64,000 bases of DNA from Chloroflexota bacterium (lineage in GTDB: Bacteria > Chloroflexota > Dehalococcoidia > Lucifugimonadales > Australimonadaceae), in assembly GCA_028874795.1 (NCBI GenBank), contig JAPPHT010000056.1, positions 124,001-188,000 of the forward strand, in the 5' to 3' direction. Numbering within the stretch: position 1 is the stretch's first letter; each line of letters begins with the position of its first letter. A program made the position numbers and the translations under genes. Of this stretch, positions 1 through 8,420 are shown piece by piece. The notes below the pieces were generated by a model. That model was not told where the DNA came from, did no database searches, and was given only the letters and a program-made list of their open reading frames with translations.

Positions 1-161
1 GCGAGGCCCTGCTCGACAAGTTCGGCATCCCGCGGCCAACCAGCCAGAACCAGACCGGGCCGATCAACCTGCCGCCACGGATGTACGAGGCGTTCCGCTC
101 CCGCATGCGCAGCATGATCACCCGGCGCATAGAAACAGCCGCCATCATCGGCGAGGTCTAA
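1..161 (+). CDS. C-terminal end of an unidentified protein (partial)
   Basis: This is the tail (52 codons plus TAA at 159-161) of a gene that begins left of the window; its frame opens at base 3. The visible peptide has a proline-containing stretch (FGIPRP), then an arginine-rich segment (RSRMRSMITRR) and ends IIGEV. I cannot name a domain from this fragment. It ends 41 bp before the cyclopropane synthase on the same strand, so the two may share a transcript. Function is unassigned. Confidence 0.6.
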   Translation, partial: EALLDKFGIPRPTSQNQTGPINLPPRMYEAFRSRMRSMITRRIETAAIIGEV

Positions 162-202
162 CGGCCATTCCAAAGCTGCCACGTCTGCCACTGCGGCCAG
201 CG

Positions 203-1426
203 GTGCGCGCCGCGAAGCGCGCCGGTACTCCCGCTGCCGACATGCTCGCACGAAGAGCATTCTTCGCCGCCGTAGGCAGCATCAAGCTCGGTTCCCTGCG
301 CGTCGACACGCCCAACCACAGGTCCTACTCCTTCGAGACGACCACTCCCGGCCCCCAGGGCGTGCTCCGCATACACGACGAATCGTTCTACCGGCGCGTG
401 ATCACCGGCGGAGAGATAGGCTTCGGCGAGGCGTATCAGGACGGCCTCTGCGACTCGCCTGACCTCGTGCAACTGCTCATGCTCGCGGTCCTCAACCGCC
501 AGGCGGTCAACCTGAACCGCGGGCCTATGCGCCTGCTCTCCAAGCGCGCCAACCTCCGCCTGCACCGCTCGCGGGCCAACACCAGGGACCAGAGCAAGGA
601 CAACATCCACGCCCACTACGACCTGGGCAACTCCTTCTTCGAACTCTTCCTGGACGAGACGCTCACCTACTCCAGCGCCGTCTTCGCCTTCGACGGCCAG
701 CTGCTGAGGGACGCGCAGGCCAACAAGTACCAGCGCATGTGTGAGTTCGCGGGCATCACTGCCGGAAGCCGGGTGCTGGAGATCGGCAGCGGATGGGGCG
801 GCTTCGCCATCCACGCGGCCCGTGAGTTCGGCTGCCACGTCACCACCGTGACCATCTCCCAGGAGCAGTTCGACCTCGCCACGCAGCGCATCCGGGAGGC
901 GGGCCTGAGCGATCGCATCGACGTCCGCCTCATGGACTACCGCGACGTCGCCGGCTCGTTCGACAGCATCGTGTCCATCGAGATGTTCGAGGCCGTCGGT
1001 GCAGAGTTCTTCGAGACGTTCTTCCTCAAGTGCGCCTCGCTGCTGAAGCCCGGCGGCAGGCTGGCGATGCAGGTGATCACCGTGCCGGACCGCAACTTCG
1101 CGGCCCAGAAGAGCGGCGTGAACTGGATACAGAAGTACATCTTCCCCGGCGGCGTTCTACCCTCCCTCTCCGCGATGGAGCAGGCGAACGCCCGAACGGG
1201 CCTCGTCGTCGCGAGCCTCGACCACATCGGCCAGCACTACGCCGTGACGCTGCGGCAGTGGCGCAGGACGTTCTGGGACCGCATCGAGGACGTGCGCGCC
1301 CTCGGTTACGACGAGCGCTTCGTCAGGACGTGGGACTACTACCTCGCCGCCTGCGAGGCCGGCTTCCTCACCAACAACACCGACGACCTGCAGATCGTCT
1401 TCGAGAAGCCCGCCAGCCACGCGTGA
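203..1426 (+). CDS. cfa: Cyclopropane-fatty-acyl-phospholipid synthase
   Basis: Transfers a methylene group from S-adenosylmethionine to double bonds of membrane phospholipid acyl chains; acts at the cytoplasmic face of the membrane. The 407-residue product has the family layout: an N-terminal lipid-binding region, then HYDLGNSFFELFLDETLTYSS, the SAM motif VLEIGSGWGGFA, the KYIFPGG motif and the C-terminal YYLAACEAGF segment. Length matches the family. The start is taken as GTG 203; an in-frame ATG at 242 is an alternative and would remove 13 residues. The upstream partial gene may be in the same operon. A methyltransferase of the same family that makes methyl-branched rather than cyclopropane lipids cannot be excluded. 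Confidence 0.9.
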   Translation: MRAAKRAGTPAADMLARRAFFAAVGSIKLGSLRVDTPNHRSYSFETTTPGPQGVLRIHDESFYRRVITGGEIGFGEAYQDGLCDSPDLVQLLMLAVLNRQAVNLNRGPMRLLSKRANLRLHRSRANTRDQSKDNIHAHYDLGNSFFELFLDETLTYSSAVFAFDGQLLRDAQANKYQRMCEFAGITAGSRVLEIGSGWGGFAIHAAREFGCHVTTVTISQEQFDLATQRIREAGLSDRIDVRLMDYRDVAGSFDSIVSIEMFEAVGAEFFETFFLKCASLLKPGGRLAMQVITVPDRNFAAQKSGVNWIQKYIFPGGVLPSLSAMEQANARTGLVVASLDHIGQHYAVTLRQWRRTFWDRIEDVRALGYDERFVRTWDYYLAACEAGFLTNNTDDLQIVFEKPASHA

Positions 1427-1506
1427 CTTACGTCCGTCCCGCGCGAGCGGAGATGCAGAGCAACCGCCAGGTCGGGCGAGGCGGCAGAACCCTTCCCGCG
1501 ATCTGG

Positions 1507-1525
1507 TGACACGCGCCCCTTGCGC
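1507..1525 (+). repeat. Dispersed 19-bp block, copy A
   Basis: TGACACGCGCCCCTTGCGC. It matches the copy at 31551 in 17 of 19 positions and sits between cfa and nrdA. Unlike the copies at 31551 and 60491 it has no TGAGC repeats behind it. Confidence 0.5.
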
Positions 1526-1600
1526 CGTCGTGCGCAGCCCGCAGACCATCCTGACAGGAGCAACGCGCACCCCTGCACTCGTAGGCAGGACGGCCAAGCG

Positions 1601-1647
1601 ATACAATATCTAGTGGGGAATCTGTGGAAATCCACTAGATATGGGTT
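1601..1647 (+). promoter_or_regulatory. NrdR box pair upstream of nrdA
   Basis: Two 16-bp boxes, ATACAATATCTAGTGG (1601-1616) and CCACTAGATATGGGTT (1632-1647), resemble the NrdR consensus acaCwAtATaTwGtgt. Their centres are 31 bp apart, about three helical turns, which is the usual NrdR spacing. The inner parts also form an 11-bp inverted repeat, ATATCTAGTGG and CCACTAGATAT. NrdR is the dATP/ATP-sensing repressor of ribonucleotide reductase genes, so this predicts repression of nrdA when dATP is high. Binding itself is inferred. Confidence 0.8.
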
Positions 1648-1675
1648 GACGGACGCTATACCTCGGGTTCATACT
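1646..1675 (+). promoter_or_regulatory. Promoter of nrdA
   Basis: A -35 TTGACG (1646-1651) and a -10 CATACT (1670-1675) with an 18-bp spacer. The -35 overlaps the second NrdR box, so a bound repressor would block RNA polymerase. Confidence 0.55.
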
Positions 1676-1741
1676 TGCCGTCCGTCGCACTGAATCAGGG
1701 CAATCAGATGCCCCTTGGGAAGGGGCGTCCGGAGGCTTGAA

Positions 1742-4141
1742 ATGACTTATGTCGTCAATCTCGATCAGGCTCGCGCTGGGACGCCGGAGCAGGCCCCGCC
1801 GGACTCTGCAACGTCCACGACCATGCACGTCCGCAAGCGGAACGGAGGGCTCGAACCCGCCGACGTGATGAAGATCGTTCGCGCCGTCGAGCGCTCCTCC
1901 GGGGCACTGGAGAGCGTCGACCCGCTCCGCGTCGCCACCCGCACTATCAGCGGACTGTACGACGGCGCAACCACCCGGGAGCTGGACGAACTCTCCATCC
2001 GCACCGCCGCGTCGCTCATCGCCGAGGAGCCGGAGTACTCCAAGCTCGCCGCCCGTCTGCTTGCCGTCTACATCGACAAGGAGGTCCGCAACCAGGACAT
2101 CCACTCGTTCTCGCAGTCCGTGAAGGCGGGGCACGCTCTCGGATTGATCAACGACGACGTCGCCGCCTTCGTCACCGCCAACGCGCGCAAGCTGGACGAT
2201 GCCATCAGGTCCGAGCGCGACCAGCTCTTCGAGTACTTCGGCATCCGCACCCTGTACGACCGCTACCTCCTGAAGCACCCGTCCGGCAGGGACAGCATCG
2301 AGACGCCGCAGCACTTCTTCCTCCGCATCGCCTGCGGGCTCGCAGAGAGCCCCGCCGACGCCATCGACTTCTACGAGCTGATCTCCAGCCTCGACTACAT
2401 GCCGAGCTCCCCCACCCTCTTCAACTCCGGCACCCGCCACTCGCAGATGTCGTCCTGCTACCTGCTCGACTCGCCCCAGGATGATCTGGAGGCCATCTAC
2501 AACCGCTACACGGACATCGCCAAGCTCTCCAAGTTCGCGGGAGGAATCGGCGTCTCCTTCTCGCGCGTGCGCTCGCAGGGCTCGCTCATCGCGGGGACCA
2601 ACGGCACGTCCAACGGCATCGTGCCCTGGCTCAAGACGCTCGACTCGTCCGTCGCCGCCGTCAATCAGGGCGGCAAGCGCAAGGGCGCCGCGTGCGTCTA
2701 CGTGGAGAGCTGGCACGCCGACATCGAGGACTTCCTCGAGCTCAAGAACAACACCGGCGACGAGTCCCGGCGCGCGCACAACCTCAACCTCGCCAACTGG
2801 GTGCCGGACCTCTTCATGCAGCGCGTCGAGGAGGACGGCGTCTGGTCGCTCTTCGACCCGAAGGAGCTGCCCGAGCTCGTCGACACCTACGGCGAGGAGT
2901 TCGAGCGCATCTACACGCAGGCCGAGGCCGAGGGCCGCTTCGAGCGACAGTTGCCCGCCCGCGAACTGTACGGCCGCATGATGCGCACGCTCGCCCAGAC
3001 CGGCAACGGCTGGATGACCTTCAAGGACACCGCCAACCGCAAGTCCAACCAGACCCTGCTGCCGGAGAACGTCATCCACCTCTCCAACCTCTGCACAGAG
3101 ATCCTGGAGGTCACCAACAAGGACGAGACCGCCGTCTGCAACCTCGGCTCGCTCAACCTCGGCCACTTCGTCACGGAGGACCGCGCGTTCGACTACGATC
3201 GCCTGCACCGCGCCGTGAAGACCGCCGTCCGCTACCTGGACCGCGTCGTGGACATCAACTATTACCCCACCGGCGCCGCGGCCTACTCCAACAGCAAGTG
3301 GCGGCCCGTCGGCCTCGGCGTCATGGGCCTGCAGGACGTCTTCTTCAAGATGCGCATGCCGTTCGACAGCCAGGAGGCCATCGACCTCGGCGCGCGTATC
3401 CAGGAGGAGGTCTACTACGGCGCGCTCGACACCTCCTGCGCGCTTGCGGAGGAGCGCGGGGCCCACGAGACGTTCAAGGACACGCGCGCTGCGAGCGGCG
3501 ACCTGCAGTTCGACTTCTGGGGCGTCACCCCCAGCAGGCCGGACTGGCCGGAGCTGCGCGAGCGCATCAAGCGCTTCGGCCTGCGCAACTCCCTGCTCAT
3601 CGCCATCGCGCCCACCGCCACCATCGCGTCCATCTGCGGCGCCTACGAGTGCATCGAGCCACAGGTCTCCAACCTCTTCAAGCGCGAGACGCTCTCCGGC
3701 GAGTTCCTCCAGATCAACCACTACCTCGTGAGTGACCTCAAGGAGCGCGGGCTCTGGACGGAGGCCATCCGCAACCGCATCAAGCTCAGCGACGGCTCCG
3801 TGCAGTACGTCGACGACATCCCGGACGACCTGAAGCGGCTCTACCAGACCGCCTGGGAACTGCCGCAGAAGGCGCTGATAGACATGGCCGCCGCCCGCGG
3901 CCCCTACATCGACCAGAGCCAGTCCCTCAACCTCTTCATGGCCGCGCCCACCATCGGCAAGCTCTCCTCCATGTACCTCTACGCCTGGAAGACCGGCCTG
4001 AAGACCACCTACTACCTCCGCTCCCGCCCGGCAACGCGCATCACCCAGACCACCATCGCCGTCGCCGAGAAGGAGACCACGGACCAGGACGCCATCGCCT
4101 GCTCCCTGGAGAACCCGGAGACCTGCGAAGCCTGTCAATAG
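1742..4141 (+). CDS. nrdA: Class Ia ribonucleoside-diphosphate reductase, alpha subunit
   Basis: Catalytic large subunit that reduces ribonucleoside diphosphates to deoxyribonucleotides, together with the NrdB radical subunit. The 799-residue protein begins at ATG 1742, with GGAGG six bases upstream; an upstream TTG at 1715 is less likely. An ATP-cone (about residues 22-115) gives allosteric activity control. Active-site residues are visible: C239 (SSCYL), N449-L-C451-T-E453 (thiyl radical Cys with Asn and Glu) and C466 (AVCNLGS). The C-terminal tail carries the re-reducing pair C795 and C798 (ETCEACQ). nrdB lies 148 bp downstream on the same strand. An NrdR box pair stands upstream. Confidence 0.95.
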   Translation: MTYVVNLDQARAGTPEQAPPDSATSTTMHVRKRNGGLEPADVMKIVRAVERSSGALESVDPLRVATRTISGLYDGATTRELDELSIRTAASLIAEEPEYSKLAARLLAVYIDKEVRNQDIHSFSQSVKAGHALGLINDDVAAFVTANARKLDDAIRSERDQLFEYFGIRTLYDRYLLKHPSGRDSIETPQHFFLRIACGLAESPADAIDFYELISSLDYMPSSPTLFNSGTRHSQMSSCYLLDSPQDDLEAIYNRYTDIAKLSKFAGGIGVSFSRVRSQGSLIAGTNGTSNGIVPWLKTLDSSVAAVNQGGKRKGAACVYVESWHADIEDFLELKNNTGDESRRAHNLNLANWVPDLFMQRVEEDGVWSLFDPKELPELVDTYGEEFERIYTQAEAEGRFERQLPARELYGRMMRTLAQTGNGWMTFKDTANRKSNQTLLPENVIHLSNLCTEILEVTNKDETAVCNLGSLNLGHFVTEDRAFDYDRLHRAVKTAVRYLDRVVDINYYPTGAAAYSNSKWRPVGLGVMGLQDVFFKMRMPFDSQEAIDLGARIQEEVYYGALDTSCALAEERGAHETFKDTRAASGDLQFDFWGVTPSRPDWPELRERIKRFGLRNSLLIAIAPTATIASICGAYECIEPQVSNLFKRETLSGEFLQINHYLVSDLKERGLWTEAIRNRIKLSDGSVQYVDDIPDDLKRLYQTAWELPQKALIDMAAARGPYIDQSQSLNLFMAAPTIGKLSSMYLYAWKTGLKTTYYLRSRPATRITQTTIAVAEKETTDQDAIACSLENPETCEACQ

Positions 4142-4157
4142 GCAGGCCCCCACGGAC

Positions 4158-4193
4158 GAGCCCGCCCTGCGGCCAGCGGCGCGGGCTCTTTCG
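4158..4193 (+). terminator. Terminator after nrdA
   Basis: GAGCCCGC (4158-4165) pairs with GCGGGCTC (4181-4188) and is followed by TTT. It begins 16 bp after the nrdA stop, so nrdB may need its own promoter or read-through. Confidence 0.6.
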
Positions 4194-4211
4194 CGACGAT
4201 ACGTCAGCACT

Positions 4212-4248
4212 CTGCGGGGGTGTACCGCACCCCTGCGGGGAGCGGTAC
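4212..4248 (+). promoter_or_regulatory. Inverted and direct repeat in the nrdB leader
   Basis: GTACCGC (4222-4228) and GCGGTAC (4242-4248) form an inverted repeat, and CTGCGGGG occurs twice (4212 and 4233). This lies between the nrdA terminator and nrdB and could be an operator or a leader hairpin. No NrdR box is visible here. Confidence 0.35.
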
Positions 4249-4289
4249 GTGAAGATGCGGTATACGCGAACAGAACACGGAGACATGCG

Positions 4290-5288
4290 ATGATCCTCGA
4301 ACCAGGACTCAACCTCACCCTCCGGCCCATGCGCTACCCGGACTTCTACGAGATGTACAAGAACGGGATACGCAATACGTGGACCGTTGACGAGGTTGAC
4401 TGGTCGGACGACATCAAGGACCTGAGTGGAAAGCTCTCCCCACCGGAGCAGCACCTGATCCAGCGGCTCGTGGCCTTCTTTGCCACGGGCGACTCTATCG
4501 TCGCGAACAACCTCGTCCTGAACCTCTACAAGCACATCAACGCGCCGGAGGCCCGGCTTTACCTCTCGCGGCAGCTCTTCGAGGAGGCGCTCCACGTCCA
4601 GTTCTACCTCACGCTCCTCGACACCTACATCCCGGACGTCGACGAGCGGCACGAGATGTTCCGCGCCATCGAGACCATCCCCTCCATCAAGCAGAAGGCC
4701 GACTTCTGCTTCAGGTGGATCGACTCTATCCACGACCTCGACACGCTCGACACGGACGAGCAGAAACGCCAGTTCATCCTCAACCTCATCTGCTTCGCCA
4801 CCTGCATCGAGGGGCTCTTCTTCTACGCGGCGTTCGCCTACGTCTACTTCATGCGCTCCAAGGGCCTGCTGAACGGCCTCGCGTCCGGCACCAACTGGGT
4901 CTTCCGCGACGAGTCCGCCCACATGGAGTTCGGGCTGCAGGTCGTCCGCACGGCGCGCGAGGAGTACCCGCACCTGTTCGACGAGCGCATGGAGGAGCAG
5001 GTGACGCAGATGGTCCAGGAGGCCGTCGACTGCGAGACGCAGTTCGCCGAGGACCTGCTGGAAGGAGGAGTCGCCGGACTTACCGTCATCGAGGTGCGCC
5101 AATACCTCGAATACGTCGCCGACCAGCGGCTCACCAACCTCGGTCTGCCGACCTACTTCGGCACGCGCAACCCGCTTACTTTCATGGAGCTGCAGGACGT
5201 TCAGGAGCTCTCCAACTTCTTCGAGCGCCGCGTCTCCGCCTACCAGGTCGCCGTCACCGGCCAGGTCGCCTTCGACGAGAAGTTTTAG
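4290..5288 (+). CDS. nrdB: Class Ia ribonucleoside-diphosphate reductase, beta subunit
   Basis: Di-iron/tyrosyl-radical subunit that activates NrdA. The 332-residue protein has all expected metal ligands: D68, E99 and H102 (EEALH), E174 (EGLFF), E208 and H211 (RDESAH). Y106, four residues after H102, is the expected radical tyrosine, so this is a tyrosyl-radical (Ia-type) and not a Phe-containing class Ic enzyme. The C-terminal tail (VAFDEKF) is where NrdB normally docks with NrdA. It follows nrdA on the same strand, but a hairpin terminator lies between them. Confidence 0.95.
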   Translation: MILEPGLNLTLRPMRYPDFYEMYKNGIRNTWTVDEVDWSDDIKDLSGKLSPPEQHLIQRLVAFFATGDSIVANNLVLNLYKHINAPEARLYLSRQLFEEALHVQFYLTLLDTYIPDVDERHEMFRAIETIPSIKQKADFCFRWIDSIHDLDTLDTDEQKRQFILNLICFATCIEGLFFYAAFAYVYFMRSKGLLNGLASGTNWVFRDESAHMEFGLQVVRTAREEYPHLFDERMEEQVTQMVQEAVDCETQFAEDLLEGGVAGLTVIEVRQYLEYVADQRLTNLGLPTYFGTRNPLTFMELQDVQELSNFFERRVSAYQVAVTGQVAFDEKF

Positions 5289-5416
5289 GCCTGGGCCACC
5301 CGGAACCGACCTGTCTCATCCGGCCTGACGAAGTCCCAGCTTCGTTAGTCAAACTGCACCACACAGCTCCTGCATTACCAGGCACAACTGGAGTATGGTG
5401 AGACCGAGGCCTGACG

Positions 5417-5671
5417 ATGGCGACTTACGAAGTATCACTCAGGGACGTGGCCAACCGTGTCAACGAGCTACGCGCTCATGTTGACGATCGCATCGACGGG
5501 CTGGCCTCCCAATTGGTCGACCTCCGGAGCGAGGTGGCCGACCTCAGAAGCGACGTAGCCGGCCTGCGCGGCGAGTGGCGGCTGGCCAAGTGGGTACTCG
5601 CGGTCTTCGGCGCCCCCGTATGGGCGGCCGTCATCTACGTCATCATCCGGGACATCAGCGCCTCAGCTTGA
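5417..5671 (+). CDS. Small coiled-coil membrane protein
   Basis: An 84-residue protein not assigned to a named family. Residues about 5-55 form a coiled coil with heptad-like repeats of the type LRSEVADLRSDVAGLRGEW. One transmembrane helix follows (about residues 58-77, WVLAVFGAPVWAAVIYVII). This layout is common for small bacterial proteins of unknown function that sit in the inner membrane with a cytoplasmic coiled coil. It is on the same strand as nrdB, 128 bp downstream, and converges with the malic enzyme gene. Confidence 0.65.
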   Translation: MATYEVSLRDVANRVNELRAHVDDRIDGLASQLVDLRSEVADLRSDVAGLRGEWRLAKWVLAVFGAPVWAAVIYVIIRDISASA

Positions 5672-5688
5672 GTCCCGAGCCCTACCCC

Positions 5689-7047
5689 TCACTCCAGGTC
5701 CACGAGTCCATCTGCGTCACCGACGCCGGTCTCGACAGCCGCCTTGCCGACGGCGTACGCCACTCTGCGGTGCACCTCCGGGTCGAGCGGCGTGGGGCTC
5801 AGGTCGCCGTGAGGCGTCGCTTCCATCAGCGCCTCGCCTGCCGCGATGAGCATCGCGCGGTTGATCTCGCCGGCCTGCGTACTCAGCGCCCCGCGCCAGA
5901 TGCCCGGATACCCCAGCAGGTTGTTCACCGTGGTCCCATCGGCAGCGAGCGACGCTCCTGCTTCGATCGCCAGCGCGGGCCGTATCTCCGGGTCCGGGTT
6001 GGAGAGCGCGAACACGATCTGCCCGCTACGCACGGCCTCCGGCGCGATGAGGCCCGGCACACCGGTCGTCGACACAACCACGTCTGCAGTCGCCATGATC
6101 TCCTCCAGCGACGAGACCTGCCCGCCCTGCCGTTCGTGGCGGCTGATGGCGTCCTCGTTCACGTCGGCGCCCAGCACCGGCCTGCCGGTGGCGTACATCA
6201 GCAGCGATGCCACGGCGTTGCCCGCAGCGCCCAGCCCCACCTGTCCTATCGTCACGTCGGAGAGCCGCCTGCCTGTGGTGCGCATGGCGCTCATCAGCGC
6301 GCCGAGCACGACCGCGGCGGTGCCGTCCTGGTCGTCCTGCATCACGGGGATGCTGAGTCGCTCCCGCAGCCCCGCCACGATGTCGAAGCACGCGGGCGCT
6401 GCGACGTCCTCCACGTGGATGCCGCTGTACGTCGGCGCGACACGCACCACGGCCTCAACGAACTCGCCGGGGTCCGATGCCTCGATCAGGAGCGGCGCGC
6501 CGTTCACACCCGCGAACTGCTGGAGCAGCGCGGCCTTGCCCTCCATCACCGGCATCGCGGGCGCGAGCCCGATACGCCCCAGGCCCAGCACCGCGGTGCC
6601 GTCCGTCACGATGGCCACCGTGCTGCCGATGGACGTGAAGCGCCGCGCCAGCTTCGGCTGTGCGTGGATGGCGCGGCATATCTCCGCCACGCCGGGCGTG
6701 TACACCTTCCGCAGCATGGCGATGTCCGAGACGGGCTGGCGGCTCACGATCGCGATCTTGCCGCCCTGGTGCAGGTCCATCACCTCGTCGCGCGTCTCCG
6801 TAACGCGCACGCCCTTCACCTGCCCCACTGCGCGCAGCACCTCCAGCAGGTGCGTCTCATCCTCCACGTGCACGTCGATGTCGCGGAGCACGTAGCTCTG
6901 GCTCAGGTGCACGGTCTGGATATTGCCGATGTTGGCGCCTGCGCCGCCGATGGCCGACGCAAGCGCGCCCAGCACGCCGGGGATGTTCTCGTTGCGCACC
7001 TGCACGGTGCGGATCAGGCCGTAGTTCGTCGTGTTCGTCGTGACCAA
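5689..7047 (-). CDS. NAD(P)-dependent malic enzyme with N-terminal ACT domain
   Basis: Oxidatively decarboxylates malate to pyruvate in the cytoplasm. The protein has an ACT regulatory domain (about residues 8-85; VQVRNENIPGVLGALASAIG), then the malic enzyme N-terminal domain (KVYTPGVAEICRAI, TDGTAVLGLGRIG) and the NAD-binding domain (GAAGNAVASLL, VVVSTTGVPGLI, ALSNPDPEI). The start is placed at TTG 7047 because AGGAGG lies seven bases upstream on the minus strand and the ACT domain begins soon after. A longer in-frame opening to 7170 exists but would overlap the divergent hydrolase gene. The ACT domain suggests control by a small ligand such as an amino acid. Confidence 0.88.
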   Translation of the reverse strand: MVTTNTTNYGLIRTVQVRNENIPGVLGALASAIGGAGANIGNIQTVHLSQSYVLRDIDVHVEDETHLLEVLRAVGQVKGVRVTETRDEVMDLHQGGKIAIVSRQPVSDIAMLRKVYTPGVAEICRAIHAQPKLARRFTSIGSTVAIVTDGTAVLGLGRIGLAPAMPVMEGKAALLQQFAGVNGAPLLIEASDPGEFVEAVVRVAPTYSGIHVEDVAAPACFDIVAGLRERLSIPVMQDDQDGTAAVVLGALMSAMRTTGRRLSDVTIGQVGLGAAGNAVASLLMYATGRPVLGADVNEDAISRHERQGGQVSSLEEIMATADVVVSTTGVPGLIAPEAVRSGQIVFALSNPDPEIRPALAIEAGASLAADGTTVNNLLGYPGIWRGALSTQAGEINRAMLIAAGEALMEATPHGDLSPTPLDPEVHRRVAYAVGKAAVETGVGDADGLVDLE

Positions 7048-7138
7048 GGCTTGGCCTCCTGCTGTACCAAGGGGAGAGGGCCAGTATCGCACTGACGCGC
7101 TAGAATCGCCCCCACCTACGGATGCAGGGAGTCGCGCG

Positions 7139-8011
7139 ATGCCGAACGTTACAGTGGACGGAGCCGCCATCGAGTACGCAGAGAGTGGGAGTGGCCTGCC
7201 GCTGGTCTTCTGCCACGAGTTTGCGGGAAGCAGAGAGAGTTGGGACCAGCAGGTGAACTACTTCTCCCGCCGCTACCGCACCGTGACCTACAACGCGAAG
7301 GGCTACCCGCCCTCCGAGGTCCCGCCGGACTGGGAGGACTACACGTGGGACCACCAGGTGGCGGTGTTGCTGGGGTTGCTGGACGCGCTGGGCATCGAGC
7401 GTGCGCACGTCTGCGGGCTCTCCATGGGAGCGTACACGGCGGTGCAGTTCATGCTCGCTCACCCGGAGCGCTGCCTGGGCGTCGTCGCGGCGGGCGTCGG
7501 CACCGGCAGCGACGACCCCGCGTCGTTCCTGACCGAGTCGGAAGAGCGCGCGGGGTTGCTGGAGGCCAACGGAATGGCGGGGATGGAGGCATACCTCTCC
7601 GGCTCGACGCGCATCCGCTTCAGGGAGAAGGACCCCGCAGGCTGGGAGCGGTTCGCCGCGCTCTTCCGCGCCCACTCGGCGACGGGCTCCGCCAACACGC
7701 TGCGCGGCTTCCAGGGCAGGCGTCCGAGCCTCTACACGCGCGAAGCCGACCTGGCGCAGGTGGACGTGCCGTTCCTCATCGTCTGCGGCGATGAGGACGA
7801 CCCATGCGTCGGGCCGTCGCTCTTCCTGCGGCGCACCGTGCCGAACTCCGGGCTCGCGATGCTGCCGCACACCGGCCACGCATGCAACCTGGAGGAGCCG
7901 GCCGCGTTCAACGCGCTCGTGGCCGAATTCCTCGCGCAGGCCGAGGCCGGGAAGTGGGGGCCGCGTCCCGAGGACAGCGGGGACAACTGGGCAGCGTCGC
8001 CGGCGCGTTAG
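7139..8011 (+). CDS. Alpha/beta-fold hydrolase
   Basis: A 290-residue serine hydrolase of the alpha/beta fold; substrate unknown. The triad is visible: nucleophile Ser in GLSMG, acid in CGDEDD and His in HTGHACN. The oxyanion region (FCHEFAGSRESW) follows the first strand. The start at ATG 7139 is preceded by GCAGGGAG, and a -10-like TAGAAT lies at 7101-7106. It is divergent from the malic enzyme gene and convergent with the RidA gene. Relatives act as esterases, lactonases or meta-cleavage-product hydrolases, and the sequence does not decide among them. Confidence 0.85.
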   Translation: MPNVTVDGAAIEYAESGSGLPLVFCHEFAGSRESWDQQVNYFSRRYRTVTYNAKGYPPSEVPPDWEDYTWDHQVAVLLGLLDALGIERAHVCGLSMGAYTAVQFMLAHPERCLGVVAAGVGTGSDDPASFLTESEERAGLLEANGMAGMEAYLSGSTRIRFREKDPAGWERFAALFRAHSATGSANTLRGFQGRRPSLYTREADLAQVDVPFLIVCGDEDDPCVGPSLFLRRTVPNSGLAMLPHTGHACNLEEPAAFNALVAEFLAQAEAGKWGPRPEDSGDNWAASPAR

Positions 8012-8024
8012 TGAGTCACGCGCG

Positions 8025-8420
8025 CTAGTCGAGGACGGCGAACGCCTCGATCTCGATGAGGTACTCGGGCTGCGCCAGTGCCCGTACGATGACCATCGAG
8101 CTCGCAGGCGGCGGAACGTCGCCCCAGCACTCGTTCTGTGCGGCGCGCGCCGCCGGAAGGTACGCCTCCGAGGTGATGAAGATGGTGACCTTCACGATGT
8201 TCTCGAACGTCCCGCCGACCGACTCGATCGCGGTGCGCAGGTTCGCGTAGACCTGTCGCGCCTGCGCGGGCGCGCTGTCCAGGCCGATAACGGCGCCGTC
8301 CGGCCCGCGGGAGGTCTGCCCCGATATCCAGGCGAGGTTGCCCCACCGCACGACGTGGGAGTAGCGGTCCCCAGGCGGCGGCGCAAGCCCCTCCGGGTTC
8401 GTTCGTTGGATGTCAGGCAT
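8025..8420 (-). CDS. RidA/YjgF-family protein without the catalytic arginine
   Basis: The 131-residue protein has the RidA fold signature (YSHVVRWGNLAWISGQT, NIVKVTIFIT, YLIEIEAFAV). Canonical RidA deaminates reactive enamines and imines and uses an Arg in a PARxxV motif. Here the equivalent stretch is PPASSMV, with Ser107 where the Arg is expected, so it belongs to one of the Rid subfamilies whose reaction is unknown or different. Start ATG 8420 has GGAGGA upstream. It is the last gene of a five-gene overlapping unit and overlaps the HEPN gene by 8 bp. Confidence 0.82.
   Translation of the reverse strand: MPDIQRTNPEGLAPPPGDRYSHVVRWGNLAWISGQTSRGPDGAVIGLDSAPAQARQVYANLRTAIESVGGTFENIVKVTIFITSEAYLPAARAAQNECWGDVPPPASSMVIVRALAQPEYLIEIEAFAVLD

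Larger units (their letters stand above)
1427..1741. other. Intergenic region before nrdA
   Basis: These 315 bases hold no gene. They contain one copy of a dispersed 19-bp repeat (1507-1525), a pair of NrdR boxes (1601-1647) and a promoter overlapping the second box (1646-1675). The start of nrdA follows at 1742. Confidence 0.7.

Noticed and set aside
4201-4289. A riboswitch (for example B12-type) ahead of nrdB
   Set aside because: The space is too short and only simple inverted and direct repeats are visible; the enzyme is also class Ia and does not need B12.
1610-4330. A 906-codon open frame on the strand opposite nrdA, and similar long antisense frames across the window
   Set aside because: It is the complement of a clear nrdA. 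High GC content keeps opposite frames open. The products are Val/Gly/Asp-rich strings without domains.
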